The notes under the pieces are model-generated. The model was given only the letters and a program-made list of their open reading frames with translations. It made no database searches and was not told where the DNA came from. A stretch of 64,000 bases of DNA from Owenweeksia sp. (lineage in GTDB: Bacteria > Bacteroidota > Bacteroidia > Flavobacteriales > Schleiferiaceae): contig NZNV01000025.1 of assembly GCA_002695025.1 (NCBI GenBank), positions 62,001-126,000 of the forward strand. Direction: 5' to 3'. Shown one piece after another: positions 33,867 through 42,006 of this stretch (positions are counted from its first letter, which is position 1; every line of letters begins with the position of its first letter). The translations under genes were made by a program, and so were the position numbers.

Positions 33867-34799
33867 ATGGAAGAAGGACTGTACGCCCGTTTTAACACCC
33901 CTAAAGGTGAGATACTGGTTGAACTTGAATACCAGAAAACCCCTATGACGGTAGCCAACTTTGTTGGTTTAGCCGAAGGTACTATTGATAACGATGCCCG
34001 TCCGGCCGGAGAGCCTTATTACGATGGTCTTAAGTTTCACCGGGTGATCAACGACTTTATGATACAAGGGGGTGACCCCAATGGAACCGGTGCCGGTGGC
34101 CCGGGCTATAATTTTCCTGATGAGTTCCATCCCGCGTTGAAGCACTCAGGTCCCGGAGTACTGTCCATGGCCAATGCCGGTCCGGGAACCAACGGTAGCC
34201 AGTTTTTTATAACCCATGTAGAAACTCCCTGGCTGGACGGAAAGCACACCGTTTTTGGCAAAGTAGTTACGGGTCAGGATGTGGTGGATGCCATTAATCA
34301 AGGAGATAAAATGCAAAGTGTTGAGATTATACGCGTTGGTACCAAAGCTGCAAATTTCAATGCTCGTGAGATCTTCAATGAAAAAATGGAAGATATCGGG
34401 AAAGAAGCCAAACGCAAGGAGGAAGAAGCTCGCGAGGAGCTGGAGACCATGACCGTTGATTTCAAAACCACTCCCAGCGGGCTGAAATACAAGATTGAAA
34501 AAAAAGGTGACGGTAAAAAAGCCGAAAAAGGGAAAAAGGTGGCTGTGCATTACCGGGGCTCATTGATAAACGGGCAGGTATTTGACGATTCTTATCGCAG
34601 GAACCAGCCCATTACCTTCCAGCTTGGAACGGGTCAGGTGATACCAGGTTGGGATGAAGGTATTGGTTTGCTGCAGGAGGGTGATGAAGCCCGCCTGGTA
34701 ATTCCACCCCAGTTGGGCTATGGTTCGGCTGGAGCAGGAGGCGTTATTCCACCCGATAGCTGGCTGATATTTGACGTGACCCTGGTACGGGTAGGCTAG
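33867..34799 (+). CDS. Cytoplasmic cyclophilin-FKBP fusion
   Basis: 310 residues. No signal peptide: the protein opens [20 protein letters not shown], directly in the cyclophilin domain. That domain (about 5-160) has [16 protein letters not shown] and NGSQFFIT. The charged linker (about 168-196) precedes a compact FKBP domain at about 200-310 with [46 protein letters not shown] and [18 protein letters not shown], with the standard active-site residues. It is a close paralogue of the preceding lipoprotein, but cytoplasmic by sequence. It has its own upstream and downstream terminators. Confidence 0.92.
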   Translation: MEEGLYARFNTPKGEILVELEYQKTPMTVANFVGLAEGTIDNDARPAGEPYYDGLKFHRVINDFMIQGGDPNGTGAGGPGYNFPDEFHPALKHSGPGVLSMANAGPGTNGSQFFITHVETPWLDGKHTVFGKVVTGQDVVDAINQGDKMQSVEIIRVGTKAANFNAREIFNEKMEDIGKEAKRKEEEAREELETMTVDFKTTPSGLKYKIEKKGDGKKAEKGKKVAVHYRGSLINGQVFDDSYRRNQPITFQLGTGQVIPGWDEGIGLLQEGDEARLVIPPQLGYGSAGAGGVIPPDSWLIFDVTLVRVG

Positions 34800-34824
34800 A
34801 GACCAGATCAGGATAATATTTGAG

Positions 34825-34850
34825 AATCCCCGCACTGCGGGGATTTTTTA
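34825..34850. terminator. Intrinsic terminator between convergent genes
   Basis: AATCCCCGC (34825-34833), loop ACT, then GCGGGGATT and a T-run. It serves the isomerase gene and lies 4 bases before the end of the convergent regulator gene. Confidence 0.88.
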
Positions 34851-34853
34851 TGA

Positions 34854-35582
34854 TCAGAGAAATGAGATACGGCTGAGCAAGTTGCTCTTAGAGCCCTTAC
34901 TGATAGGAATAGCTATTTTGTTGACCATAACCTCACTTTCCATGATGGAATCAATGCAACTAATATTCACCAGGTAACTCTTATGCACCCTGAAAAAATG
35001 GTCTGGGGGCAGTTTCTCACTGATGGTCTTTAAAGTGTGGGGTAACAGAAATTTCTGATTTTGCACGTAAACGTAGCAGTAATTGTCCCAGGCCTGTGCA
35101 TAGAGTATATCCTTGATCTTTATGCGGTGGTAATTATTACTCACCTTCACGAAAAGTGAGTCCGGATCACCTCCTTCTACCGAAGCCAGATTGGTGCTTT
35201 CCTTTTTAAAGCGGTGAATGGCAATTTCGATATTGGAGGTCAGCTCCCGGTCGTCAAACGGTTTAACAATAAAACCATAGGGTTGTAGCTGCTTTACTTT
35301 ATCCAGTGTAGCCGGATCCGTATAGGAAGTGAGAAACATAAAGGGCAGGTCAAACTGGTCCTTTATGATCCCGGCCAGCATAAGGCCGTCAATCTCTCCG
35401 TCAATACGTATGTCAAGCATTACCAAACTTGGAGAGGAGTTGCGCAAAATTTTGATGGCATCGTTGGCATTGTGGGCAATTCCTGAAACTCCATAACCTG
35501 CTTCTTTGAGGGTTTCGGCAATATCCTCTGCTATAAGAGGTTCGTCCTCAACGATTAGTATTTCGTCCAGTTGCGTACTCAT
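34854..35582 (-). CDS. LytTR response regulator (copy 1)
   Basis: 242 residues. The receiver domain covers about 8-120, with the acidic pocket VEDEP, phosphoacceptor Asp in MLDIRIDG and FLTSYTD plus VKPFDD. The C-terminal LytTR DNA-binding domain covers about 140-240 (KIKDILYAQAWDNYCYVYV, HFFRVHKSYLVNI). Phosphorylated by a partner kinase, it should bind direct repeats in target promoters. The gene lies 119 bases downstream of the histidine kinase gene at 35702-37525, with which it is paired. It has a full-length paralogue at 41278-42006. Confidence 0.93.
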   Translation of the reverse strand: MSTQLDEILIVEDEPLIAEDIAETLKEAGYGVSGIAHNANDAIKILRNSSPSLVMLDIRIDGEIDGLMLAGIIKDQFDLPFMFLTSYTDPATLDKVKQLQPYGFIVKPFDDRELTSNIEIAIHRFKKESTNLASVEGGDPDSLFVKVSNNYHRIKIKDILYAQAWDNYCYVYVQNQKFLLPHTLKTISEKLPPDHFFRVHKSYLVNISCIDSIMESEVMVNKIAIPISKGSKSNLLSRISFL

Positions 35583-35701
35583 GGGAAGGTAAAATGATGT
35601 GTTGTGTTCTGCTTTCCTCGATCCGAATTTAAGGATTTTATCCCTGGATTTTCTAAATGTTGGTTGTAAGTGCCTTTTAACCGGATAAGAAACAAAGCAG
35701 A

Positions 35702-37525
35702 TTAGGCAGCTTCCTGTTTATAAGGGAAGCTGATGTTTACGCGGGCCCCTTTCTCGCTGGAAACGGATATCTGGCCATTGAGCTTGGTTACCAGTGAATT
35801 GATGATCTTAAATCCCAGGCTGGAGGTTTCCAGGGGGTTGAACTGTTCCGGAAAGCCCTTTCCACTATCCACTATAAGGAGGTTTAAAAATTTATCCTGC
35901 TCATGGAGGTCAATATGTATACTTCCCCTGCCATCCTCAAAGGCATATTTAAGGCTGTTGGTGAGTAATTCATTAATAATAAGGCCGAGAGAAATAGATT
36001 GATCCGTACTTACTTCCAATTCATCGATGTCGGTATAAATGGTGATATCATCATTGTTTGCCGTAATGCTGCCCCGGATACTATCAGTTAACTGATTAAT
36101 GAATTCGCGGAGTTGGATCACCGTAAAGGTTTGTGAGCCCTGTAATTTTTGATGCAGTACGGCAATGGTCTTCACGCGGTTAAAGGCTTCCAGTAAGGAG
36201 GCGCGTGCTTCTTCTGACTTTACATTCTTGCTCTGCATTTTTAGCAGGCTACTCACCACCTGTAGGTTGTTCTTGATGCGGTGATGGCTTTCGCGGATCA
36301 GGTTTTCTATTTCATTGTAGGATCGTTGTATGATCTCGTTTTGCTCTGCTAGTTTCCTCGACTTTTTGCGGTTTACAAGGAAAAAGACAAAGGTGATCAG
36401 AAATAGAACCGCTGTGAAAATAACGATAGTCAGTAGAATCTGTTTGCGGACTTTATCGATCTTCTGCCGGTTTTGGAGTTGGGCGATGTGCTTTTCTTTC
36501 TTGGCGGTTTCATATTTTGCCTCCATCTCCTGGCGGTTTTGTTTCAGTTCAAAACCGTTGATACTATCCCTGAGGTGGTAATGCTTTTGTAAATATGAAA
36601 AAGCACTATCCATTTGATCTACAGCGGCATAATAATCCGAATAATACTGATAGAAAAAACTGGTTAGGTAAGGACTATTAAGGCGGGGAATAAAATCATA
36701 CGCCCGGTCCAGGTAATATTTGGCTTTTGCATAGTCACCAGCGTCAAAATAGTATTTAAACATGTTTGCCTCTGCATGCATTTGATATTCAACATCATTT
36801 TCATTTAACTCTTTGGATAGGAGGTAGGCTTCATCAAAAAAATGTTTTGCCGAGTCAAGTTTTTCGCCCCAATCAATGTAAATGCTTCCCATATTGGTAT
36901 ACGAGGTAAAATAGAAGGAAACCGGCATTCCCGGGGGCGCATATTCCAAAGCTTTATGATATGTACTCATGGCCTTTTGGTATTCACCATTATTCCAGTA
37001 TATATCGGCTATACTGGAAGCTGTATAGGCGGCATCGCCCCAATTGTGCAGTTGAAGGGCAATTTGCAAGCTTTTTTGGGCATAGATCATTGCCTTTTTG
37101 GTTTCATTTAGAGGTTCGTAAAGGATGGATAAGTAATAGTATACATCCTGCAGCAGAGGTTTTATAGAATCACCCCTTTCACCAATGGTGGCAGCCTGGT
37201 GATAATGGTATATGGCTGAGTCATAATCGGAGATCACGTCATAATAGATACCATAATGCATGTGTACCCGGGCTATATAATGATCATCGTTCAGATTTTT
37301 TGCACGGGATTGCGCCTTTTTTATGTAGTATAATACGGAATCAGTCGATGTGTACAAATGATCCATGGCGCTTTCCAGCATCTTCTCAAATTGCTGTGAC
37401 TTCGGGAGGTGCTTATCTGAACTTGCCTGCTTTTGCGCAAAAAGTACTTGTGAAAGGCAAATATTTACCCCAAAAATCAAAGCGAATAGTAACCTCAAAG
37501 GCTTACGGGATCTGCCGTATACCAT
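35702..37525 (-). CDS. TPR sensor histidine kinase, HisKA_2 type (copy 1)
   Basis: 607 residues. The signal peptide ends near VLFAQ. A periplasmic TPR region covers about 45-330, and a coiled coil about 335-370. One transmembrane helix lies at about 372-394 (LLTIVIFTAVLFLITFVFFLV). The HisKA_2 dimerisation domain has ESHHRIKNN with His 414-415, and the HATPase domain has GLIINELLTNSLKYAF, DSGKGFPE and SLGFKIINSLV. It senses through TPRs and phosphorylates the downstream LytTR regulator. The -7 element on the minus strand is TAATTTTG (37567-37574). Confidence 0.92.
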   Translation of the reverse strand: MVYGRSRKPLRLLFALIFGVNICLSQVLFAQKQASSDKHLPKSQQFEKMLESAMDHLYTSTDSVLYYIKKAQSRAKNLNDDHYIARVHMHYGIYYDVISDYDSAIYHYHQAATIGERGDSIKPLLQDVYYYLSILYEPLNETKKAMIYAQKSLQIALQLHNWGDAAYTASSIADIYWNNGEYQKAMSTYHKALEYAPPGMPVSFYFTSYTNMGSIYIDWGEKLDSAKHFFDEAYLLSKELNENDVEYQMHAEANMFKYYFDAGDYAKAKYYLDRAYDFIPRLNSPYLTSFFYQYYSDYYAAVDQMDSAFSYLQKHYHLRDSINGFELKQNRQEMEAKYETAKKEKHIAQLQNRQKIDKVRKQILLTIVIFTAVLFLITFVFFLVNRKKSRKLAEQNEIIQRSYNEIENLIRESHHRIKNNLQVVSSLLKMQSKNVKSEEARASLLEAFNRVKTIAVLHQKLQGSQTFTVIQLREFINQLTDSIRGSITANNDDITIYTDIDELEVSTDQSISLGLIINELLTNSLKYAFEDGRGSIHIDLHEQDKFLNLLIVDSGKGFPEQFNPLETSSLGFKIINSLVTKLNGQISVSSEKGARVNISFPYKQEAA

Positions 37526-37566
37526 AAAACTTATTTATAAAAGAAAAGATTAGTCCTCAACCTTTT

Positions 37567-37588
37567 CAAAATTAATATTATAGATTTG
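37567..37588. promoter_or_regulatory. Overlapping divergent -7 elements
   Basis: Minus-strand TAATTTTG (37567-37574) faces the kinase gene, and plus-strand TAGATTTG (37581-37588) faces the gene at 37625. They are 6 bases apart, so each element lies in the spacer of the other promoter. RNA polymerase cannot occupy both at once. Confidence 0.6.
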
Positions 37589-37624
37589 AGGGTCTATCAT
37601 ATTAACTTATAAACCGAAAAATTT

Positions 37625-38233
37625 ATGACTAACTACAATTTCAACATTAAGAATCTGTCCTTTACAGTTTCTCAAGGTAATAAATCACTGAACATTACGG
37701 TGAGTGGTTCTGGTTTTCCTGAGCCGGACGATACCAGTGGTTCCATAGATAATGGGGATGTGGTTTTTGACCTTAGTGGTAGTGGCGAATCTGTAAATAA
37801 AGCTGCATTCAGTTATAGCGGGAATGGTTATACGAGCGGTAATTTCCGATTCATAAATGTGCCGGATTCCACCACACTTAGCGGAGAAACCAAGAACTAT
37901 GATCTGGGTGGATTGTTTGAGCTGGATGATTGTAGTCTTACCGCAGAGTCCAATAATGAGAATAAGAAAAGTCTAGGGGTAAAAAACCGTAAGAAACCCG
38001 GGGTTTCACAAAATTATTCGATAACGTCTTTTAAACTTGACCAGGTTACACTGGACGGTGTGCTGCAACTGGTTGCACTGATCAAGGTTGAAGAGTCTGT
38101 CAATAATGATCTTAAAGCTACTTGTGAAGACCTTATTGACTTTAACGATTTTAGCGGACCTCTTCCAATTGTTATTCAAAATGAGGATGCTGATACCCTG
38201 GAGGTTATTGCCAGGATAGATGTAATCAACTAA
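37625..38233 (+). CDS. Unknown beta-rich protein
   Basis: 202 residues, without signal peptide or membrane segment. It is rich in Ser, Asn, Asp and Gly. Alternating strands are evident (NITVSGSGF, DVVFDLSGSGES, FSYSGNGYTSGNFRF), then a basic patch (KKSLGVKNRKKPG) and a second beta region (ITSFKLDQVTLDGVLQLVALIKV). I do not recognise a family. It has its own -7 element overlapping the promoter of the sensor kinase gene. It lies alone between this kinase and a TonB receptor on the opposite strand. Coding is supported by length, frame and promoter; function is not. Confidence 0.65.
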   Translation: MTNYNFNIKNLSFTVSQGNKSLNITVSGSGFPEPDDTSGSIDNGDVVFDLSGSGESVNKAAFSYSGNGYTSGNFRFINVPDSTTLSGETKNYDLGGLFELDDCSLTAESNNENKKSLGVKNRKKPGVSQNYSITSFKLDQVTLDGVLQLVALIKVEESVNNDLKATCEDLIDFNDFSGPLPIVIQNEDADTLEVIARIDVIN

Positions 38234-38262
38234 AAAACAGGACTTAGTTTAGGAAGTAAACG

Positions 38263-40632
38263 TTACATCCCAAAATCGTCACCAAAATCTCCATCCCGGT
38301 CACCTTGTGGTCGGGATTTTTTTTGATTGAGACGGTAGGTAAAGCTTAAGAGGAACTGGCGAGCTCGCCACTGGAAATCAGATTCTATGTAAAAATCAGG
38401 TCCTTCCGTGATGCTTCTTCTTTTACGGCTGTTGAATACATCCCGGACCGAAGCACTGATGGTAGCCCGATTATTTAAAATATCCCTGCTCCAGCCCAGG
38501 TCCATGGTATAGATTCCCAGAGTAGTGCCCTGGGTGGTAGTTTCGGGTGCACGAAGATTAAAACTTACCTGCAGGTCACTTTTCCAGAAGCTAAAGCGGT
38601 TCATAATTCGGCTTTGTGCGGAGAGGTTATCACTGTTGAATTGTTGTTCTCGGTAAGTACCCCGTGTAAGTGCGCGATATACGTTGAGGTTGGCATTGGC
38701 CTTCCACCATTTGTACAGATCCAGGGATAGGTTGAACTCCAGTCCATAAGCATCCTGCACTCCCAGGTTTATTGGGAATATCTCGTTGGCATTGGTATCT
38801 GTAGGAAGAGTTATCCGCTCAATAACTCCCGTACGGTGGCGGTAATATACACCACTGTAAAGGCTGGCCTTTTCCCAGTACCTTACGTATCCCATTTCAT
38901 AGGAGTCCGTAAACTCGGGGTTCAGGTCAGGGTTACCGGCAAAAAAGTTACGGTTGTCGCTGAAGTTGGAAAAGGGTAATAACATTCGGAAATGCGGACG
39001 GCTGATCCTCCGGCTATAGCTCCACTGCAGGTCACTTTTCACCCCGATGTCCCAGGTGAAGAATACACTGGGAAACAGGTTAAGATATTGTTTGCGAACA
39101 GGTTCATTGCTCAGGCGAAGAGCAGTGGAAAGATCGGTGTACTCACTTCTCAGGCCAAGCTGGTAGGTGATGTCTTTTAATTCACCGTTGTAGATGGCAT
39201 AGGCGGCATAAATGTTTTCCAGGTAGGTGAAGTCATTGGTATAGCGAGGCAGGTTCTCAAAAATGCCATCTTCAAGTTGCCTGACGGAGTAATTATTAAC
39301 GATCTTACGCAAGGTACCTTTCGCGCCTATTTCAAAGGATTTTTTCCCTGACAATGGTTTTACGTAATCTGTCTGGATGAGTATACTTTGTTCATCCTCC
39401 TGGTTTTCCACCTTTTGTTGGGTCAGTTCACCGGTTTGATCAACCGTTTGAAATATGTCTGAAGACTCACGGTCATCGGAATCCTGGTATTTAAAGTCGG
39501 CTGTCCATTTATGATCTTTGCCTTTCAGGGTTTTCGCGTAATGCAGATCGCCTTCCAGGGTTCGTTCCGTTTCTTCTTCCTGGTCTATTCGTACGGAGGT
39601 CTGTGTTAATTCATTGAGACCGTTGTAATCCTTGTATCTCAGTACGGCTTCATTATTTTCCAATGAAGGGCGGTACAGGAAATTACCGGTTAAGGTTTGA
39701 TTTTCAGAGAGGTTATAGTCAGCTCCCAGACGAAGGGCTCCGCTATAGCCTCCCCGCGTTTGTTCACGATCACGCACAAATGAAAAAGTAGTATCATCGT
39801 AAAAAGTGCGCTGTAAGGTGCTACCACCACCCGGGCTGTTGCGGTAGTTAAAGCTCAGGTTGGCAAAGAAATTTATGGGTCCTCTCCGGTAATTGATGCC
39901 CGTAGAGATGCCATAGTTATCCGGGTAGCCTACATTTCCTTCAAAGGTGCCATTGAGCCCGTTGCGCTTTTCCTTCTTGAGTACAATGTTGATAATTCCG
40001 GCTTCACCTTCGGCATCGTAGCGGGCAGATGGATTGGTAATAACTTCCACGCGCTCTATCATACTACTCTGTAACTGCCGCAGGGCATCAGCAGGATTCA
40101 CACCAACCAGGCCGGAAGGCTTGCCGTCAATAAGTATACGTACATTCTGACTGCCACGGAGGCTTACATTACCATCAATATCCACGTCAACGGAAGGAAT
40201 GTTCCGCAGGAGTTCGGAAGCATTGCTTCCTACGTTGCTCAGGTCTTTGCCCACGTTAAAAACGCGCTTGTCCTGTTTGAATTCCATGAAGTTGGCCTCT
40301 CCCTCAACCACTACTTCACCCAGGTTGTTGGAGCTCTCGCGTAGGGTAATGGTGCCCAGGTTTAACAGCCCGTTTGAGGGAACGGTAACTTCACGTTTTT
40401 CTGTGGCAAAGGAAATGAAGGAGACCTCCAGGCTGTATATACCTGGCTCAATAGTCAGGGAGAATACTCCGTTCTCATCAGCACTGGTGCCGGTTACAAG
40501 GGTACTTTCTTGGTAAAGGGCCACTGCAGCACCCGGTAAACCATTACCTCCATTATCCGTGATCTTGCCGGTTATCTGGCCAAAGAGTGAACCACTCATC
40601 AAGAGCAAGAAGAGTAATGTATAAAGCTTCAT
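38263..40632 (-). CDS. TonB-dependent receptor, outer-membrane beta-barrel family
   Basis: 789 residues from ATG 40632. The signal peptide ends SLFGQ. A CarboxypepD-regulatory-like domain lies at about 20-100 (GKITDNGGNGLPGAAVALY). The plug domain is at about 115-225, with SELLRNIPSVDVDIDGNVSL, VRILIDGKPSG and NPSARYDAEGEAGIINI. The C-terminal barrel ends in FLLSFTYRL and an acidic DGDFGDDFGM tail. It resembles the OMP_b-brl_3 type receptors of Bacteroidota, which lack a SusD partner; none is adjacent here. Ligand unknown. A hairpin lies in the leader region. Confidence 0.92.
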   Translation of the reverse strand: MKLYTLLFLLLMSGSLFGQITGKITDNGGNGLPGAAVALYQESTLVTGTSADENGVFSLTIEPGIYSLEVSFISFATEKREVTVPSNGLLNLGTITLRESSNNLGEVVVEGEANFMEFKQDKRVFNVGKDLSNVGSNASELLRNIPSVDVDIDGNVSLRGSQNVRILIDGKPSGLVGVNPADALRQLQSSMIERVEVITNPSARYDAEGEAGIINIVLKKEKRNGLNGTFEGNVGYPDNYGISTGINYRRGPINFFANLSFNYRNSPGGGSTLQRTFYDDTTFSFVRDREQTRGGYSGALRLGADYNLSENQTLTGNFLYRPSLENNEAVLRYKDYNGLNELTQTSVRIDQEEETERTLEGDLHYAKTLKGKDHKWTADFKYQDSDDRESSDIFQTVDQTGELTQQKVENQEDEQSILIQTDYVKPLSGKKSFEIGAKGTLRKIVNNYSVRQLEDGIFENLPRYTNDFTYLENIYAAYAIYNGELKDITYQLGLRSEYTDLSTALRLSNEPVRKQYLNLFPSVFFTWDIGVKSDLQWSYSRRISRPHFRMLLPFSNFSDNRNFFAGNPDLNPEFTDSYEMGYVRYWEKASLYSGVYYRHRTGVIERITLPTDTNANEIFPINLGVQDAYGLEFNLSLDLYKWWKANANLNVYRALTRGTYREQQFNSDNLSAQSRIMNRFSFWKSDLQVSFNLRAPETTTQGTTLGIYTMDLGWSRDILNNRATISASVRDVFNSRKRRSITEGPDFYIESDFQWRARQFLLSFTYRLNQKKSRPQGDRDGDFGDDFGM

Positions 40633-40689
40633 ATATCTGTTGTAGTGTAACAATGACGGCTGAGGCAGCAGAGGGTTTAAATATGAAAT

Positions 40690-40721
40690 AAAAAAAAGCA
40701 GCTCACCATCGGTAAGCTGCT
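40690..40721 (-). terminator. Hairpin with T-run upstream of TonB receptor
   Basis: On the minus strand: AGCAGCTTACC, loop GAT, GGTGAGCTGCT, then seven T. One internal C-A mismatch exists in the stem. It lies 31 bases after the stop of the gene at 40752 and 58 bases before the receptor ATG. Confidence 0.8.
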
Positions 40722-40724
40722 GTG

Positions 40725-40732
40725 CAAAGATA
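40725..40732 (-). promoter_or_regulatory. -7 like element before the hairpin
   Basis: The minus strand reads TATCTTTG, a full match to TAnnTTTG. A transcript would start at the hairpin itself. It may be a real TonB-receptor promoter or coincidence. Confidence 0.35.
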
Positions 40733-40751
40733 GGGTAATCCCTACAAACAG

Positions 40752-41177
40752 TTATTCCCGTATAAGCCTTAGAGAGGGCGTAGTACCTTTAATTTCCGTT
40801 TGAACGAAGTATACCCCGGGGTCCGCGCCATTGAAGAACACATGGATGAATCCGGTAAGCGGGTCCTTTTGCAAGGAGGGCCACCCTGCTGTAGCTGAAG
40901 CGAAGGGAATGGGGGAACCAACCGCAGCAGTATAAGTACCGGAAACATCCAGTGCTCCGAATTGGAGGTTGAAATCTTCTATATAAAAAATAGTGTTGCC
41001 ATCTATCCGTACAGCCTCGTTATTACCGGTGGCGGGTTCTATGCTATGAAGCTGTTCCTTACCTATGAAAAGCACCTTTCCGGAGGCTTGGTCAAAAACC
41101 GTGTTACGCGTAGAAGACGCAAAGCCATTAAGGGAAAACAGCAGTAGAAGGTTAAGTAAAAAGAGCTGTTTCAGCAC
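40752..41177 (-). CDS. Secreted protein of unknown function
   Basis: 141 residues. The signal peptide MLKQLFLLNLLLLFSLNGFAS is followed by a compact beta-rich protein (TVFDQASGKVLFIGKEQ, GIYFVQTEI-like end VYFVQTEIKGTTPSLRLIRE). No lipobox, cysteine or enzyme motif is seen. It is not a recognised family. It is followed by a hairpin terminator and lies between the TonB receptor and the second kinase-regulator pair, all on the minus strand. A link with the receptor is possible, but the sequence gives no proof. Confidence 0.65.
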   Translation of the reverse strand: MLKQLFLLNLLLLFSLNGFASSTRNTVFDQASGKVLFIGKEQLHSIEPATGNNEAVRIDGNTIFYIEDFNLQFGALDVSGTYTAAVGSPIPFASATAGWPSLQKDPLTGFIHVFFNGADPGVYFVQTEIKGTTPSLRLIRE

Positions 41178-41277
41178 GGGTTAATACATTTTGGATCACT
41201 CAAATGTATTGACTTTCAGTACTGTGTTTTTTGGAGATAAGTAAAAAGTGGAAATTAGGGTGTGAGGTGTTGTTTTT

Positions 41278-42006
41278 TTAAAGTAAAGAGATACGTTGCA
41301 TCAGGTCGGCTTTGGCGGAACGGCCAATGGGAATGCTTACATCTCCTATCATAACGTTGTCTTCACTGATTACTTCAATGGCTGGGAGGTTTACCAGGAA
41401 GCTGCGATGGATACGGAAAAAGTTATACTTCTCCAGTTTTTCCTCTACCGATTTTAAAGTGTGGGTGATCAGGTATTTTTCCTCTTTAGTGATCACATTG
41501 CAGTAATTATCAAATGCCTGAGCATACAAGATATCATCAACGCATAGCTTGATAAGACTGTTGGAACGTTTTACAAAAAAGTAGTTGTTATCCACATTTC
41601 CCCAATCGGTGGGAGTGGCTTTTTCGCTTTTGTAGCGTTCAATAGCCAGTTCAATATTGGTACAAAGTTCCTTGGCATCAAAGGGTTTTACAATAAAGCC
41701 GGCCGCTTTTAACTCCTTTACACGGGCCAGGGTTTTATCGTCTGTGTAGCTGGTAAGGAAAATAAAGGGGATATTGAATTCCTGGTTAATGATGTTGGCC
41801 AGCATCAAACCGTCTATGGAACCTTTGATGTGAATATCCAGCAGTGCCAGAGCAGGAGGAGCTTTTTTCATCATACTGATAGCATCATTGGCTGAATGGG
41901 CGATGCCGCTTATGCTGTAGCCTGCATTTTTAAGGGTAAAAGAAATATCATGGGCTATTAGGGCCTCATCCTCAACAATTAATATTTGTGTTTCGTCAGT
42001 GCTCAT
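41278..42006 (-). CDS. LytTR response regulator (copy 2)
   Basis: 242 residues, the same length as the paralogue at 34854 and similar throughout. The receiver domain has VEDEALIA, phosphoacceptor in LLDIHIKG and FLTSYTD with VKPFDA. The LytTR domain has CVDDILYAQAFDNYCNVI and FFRIHRSFLVNL. Its ATG overlaps the stop of the cognate kinase gene by 11 bases, so translation is coupled. Copy 1 lacks such an overlap and has a 119-base gap instead. Confidence 0.93.
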   Translation of the reverse strand: MSTDETQILIVEDEALIAHDISFTLKNAGYSISGIAHSANDAISMMKKAPPALALLDIHIKGSIDGLMLANIINQEFNIPFIFLTSYTDDKTLARVKELKAAGFIVKPFDAKELCTNIELAIERYKSEKATPTDWGNVDNNYFFVKRSNSLIKLCVDDILYAQAFDNYCNVITKEEKYLITHTLKSVEEKLEKYNFFRIHRSFLVNLPAIEVISEDNVMIGDVSIPIGRSAKADLMQRISLL

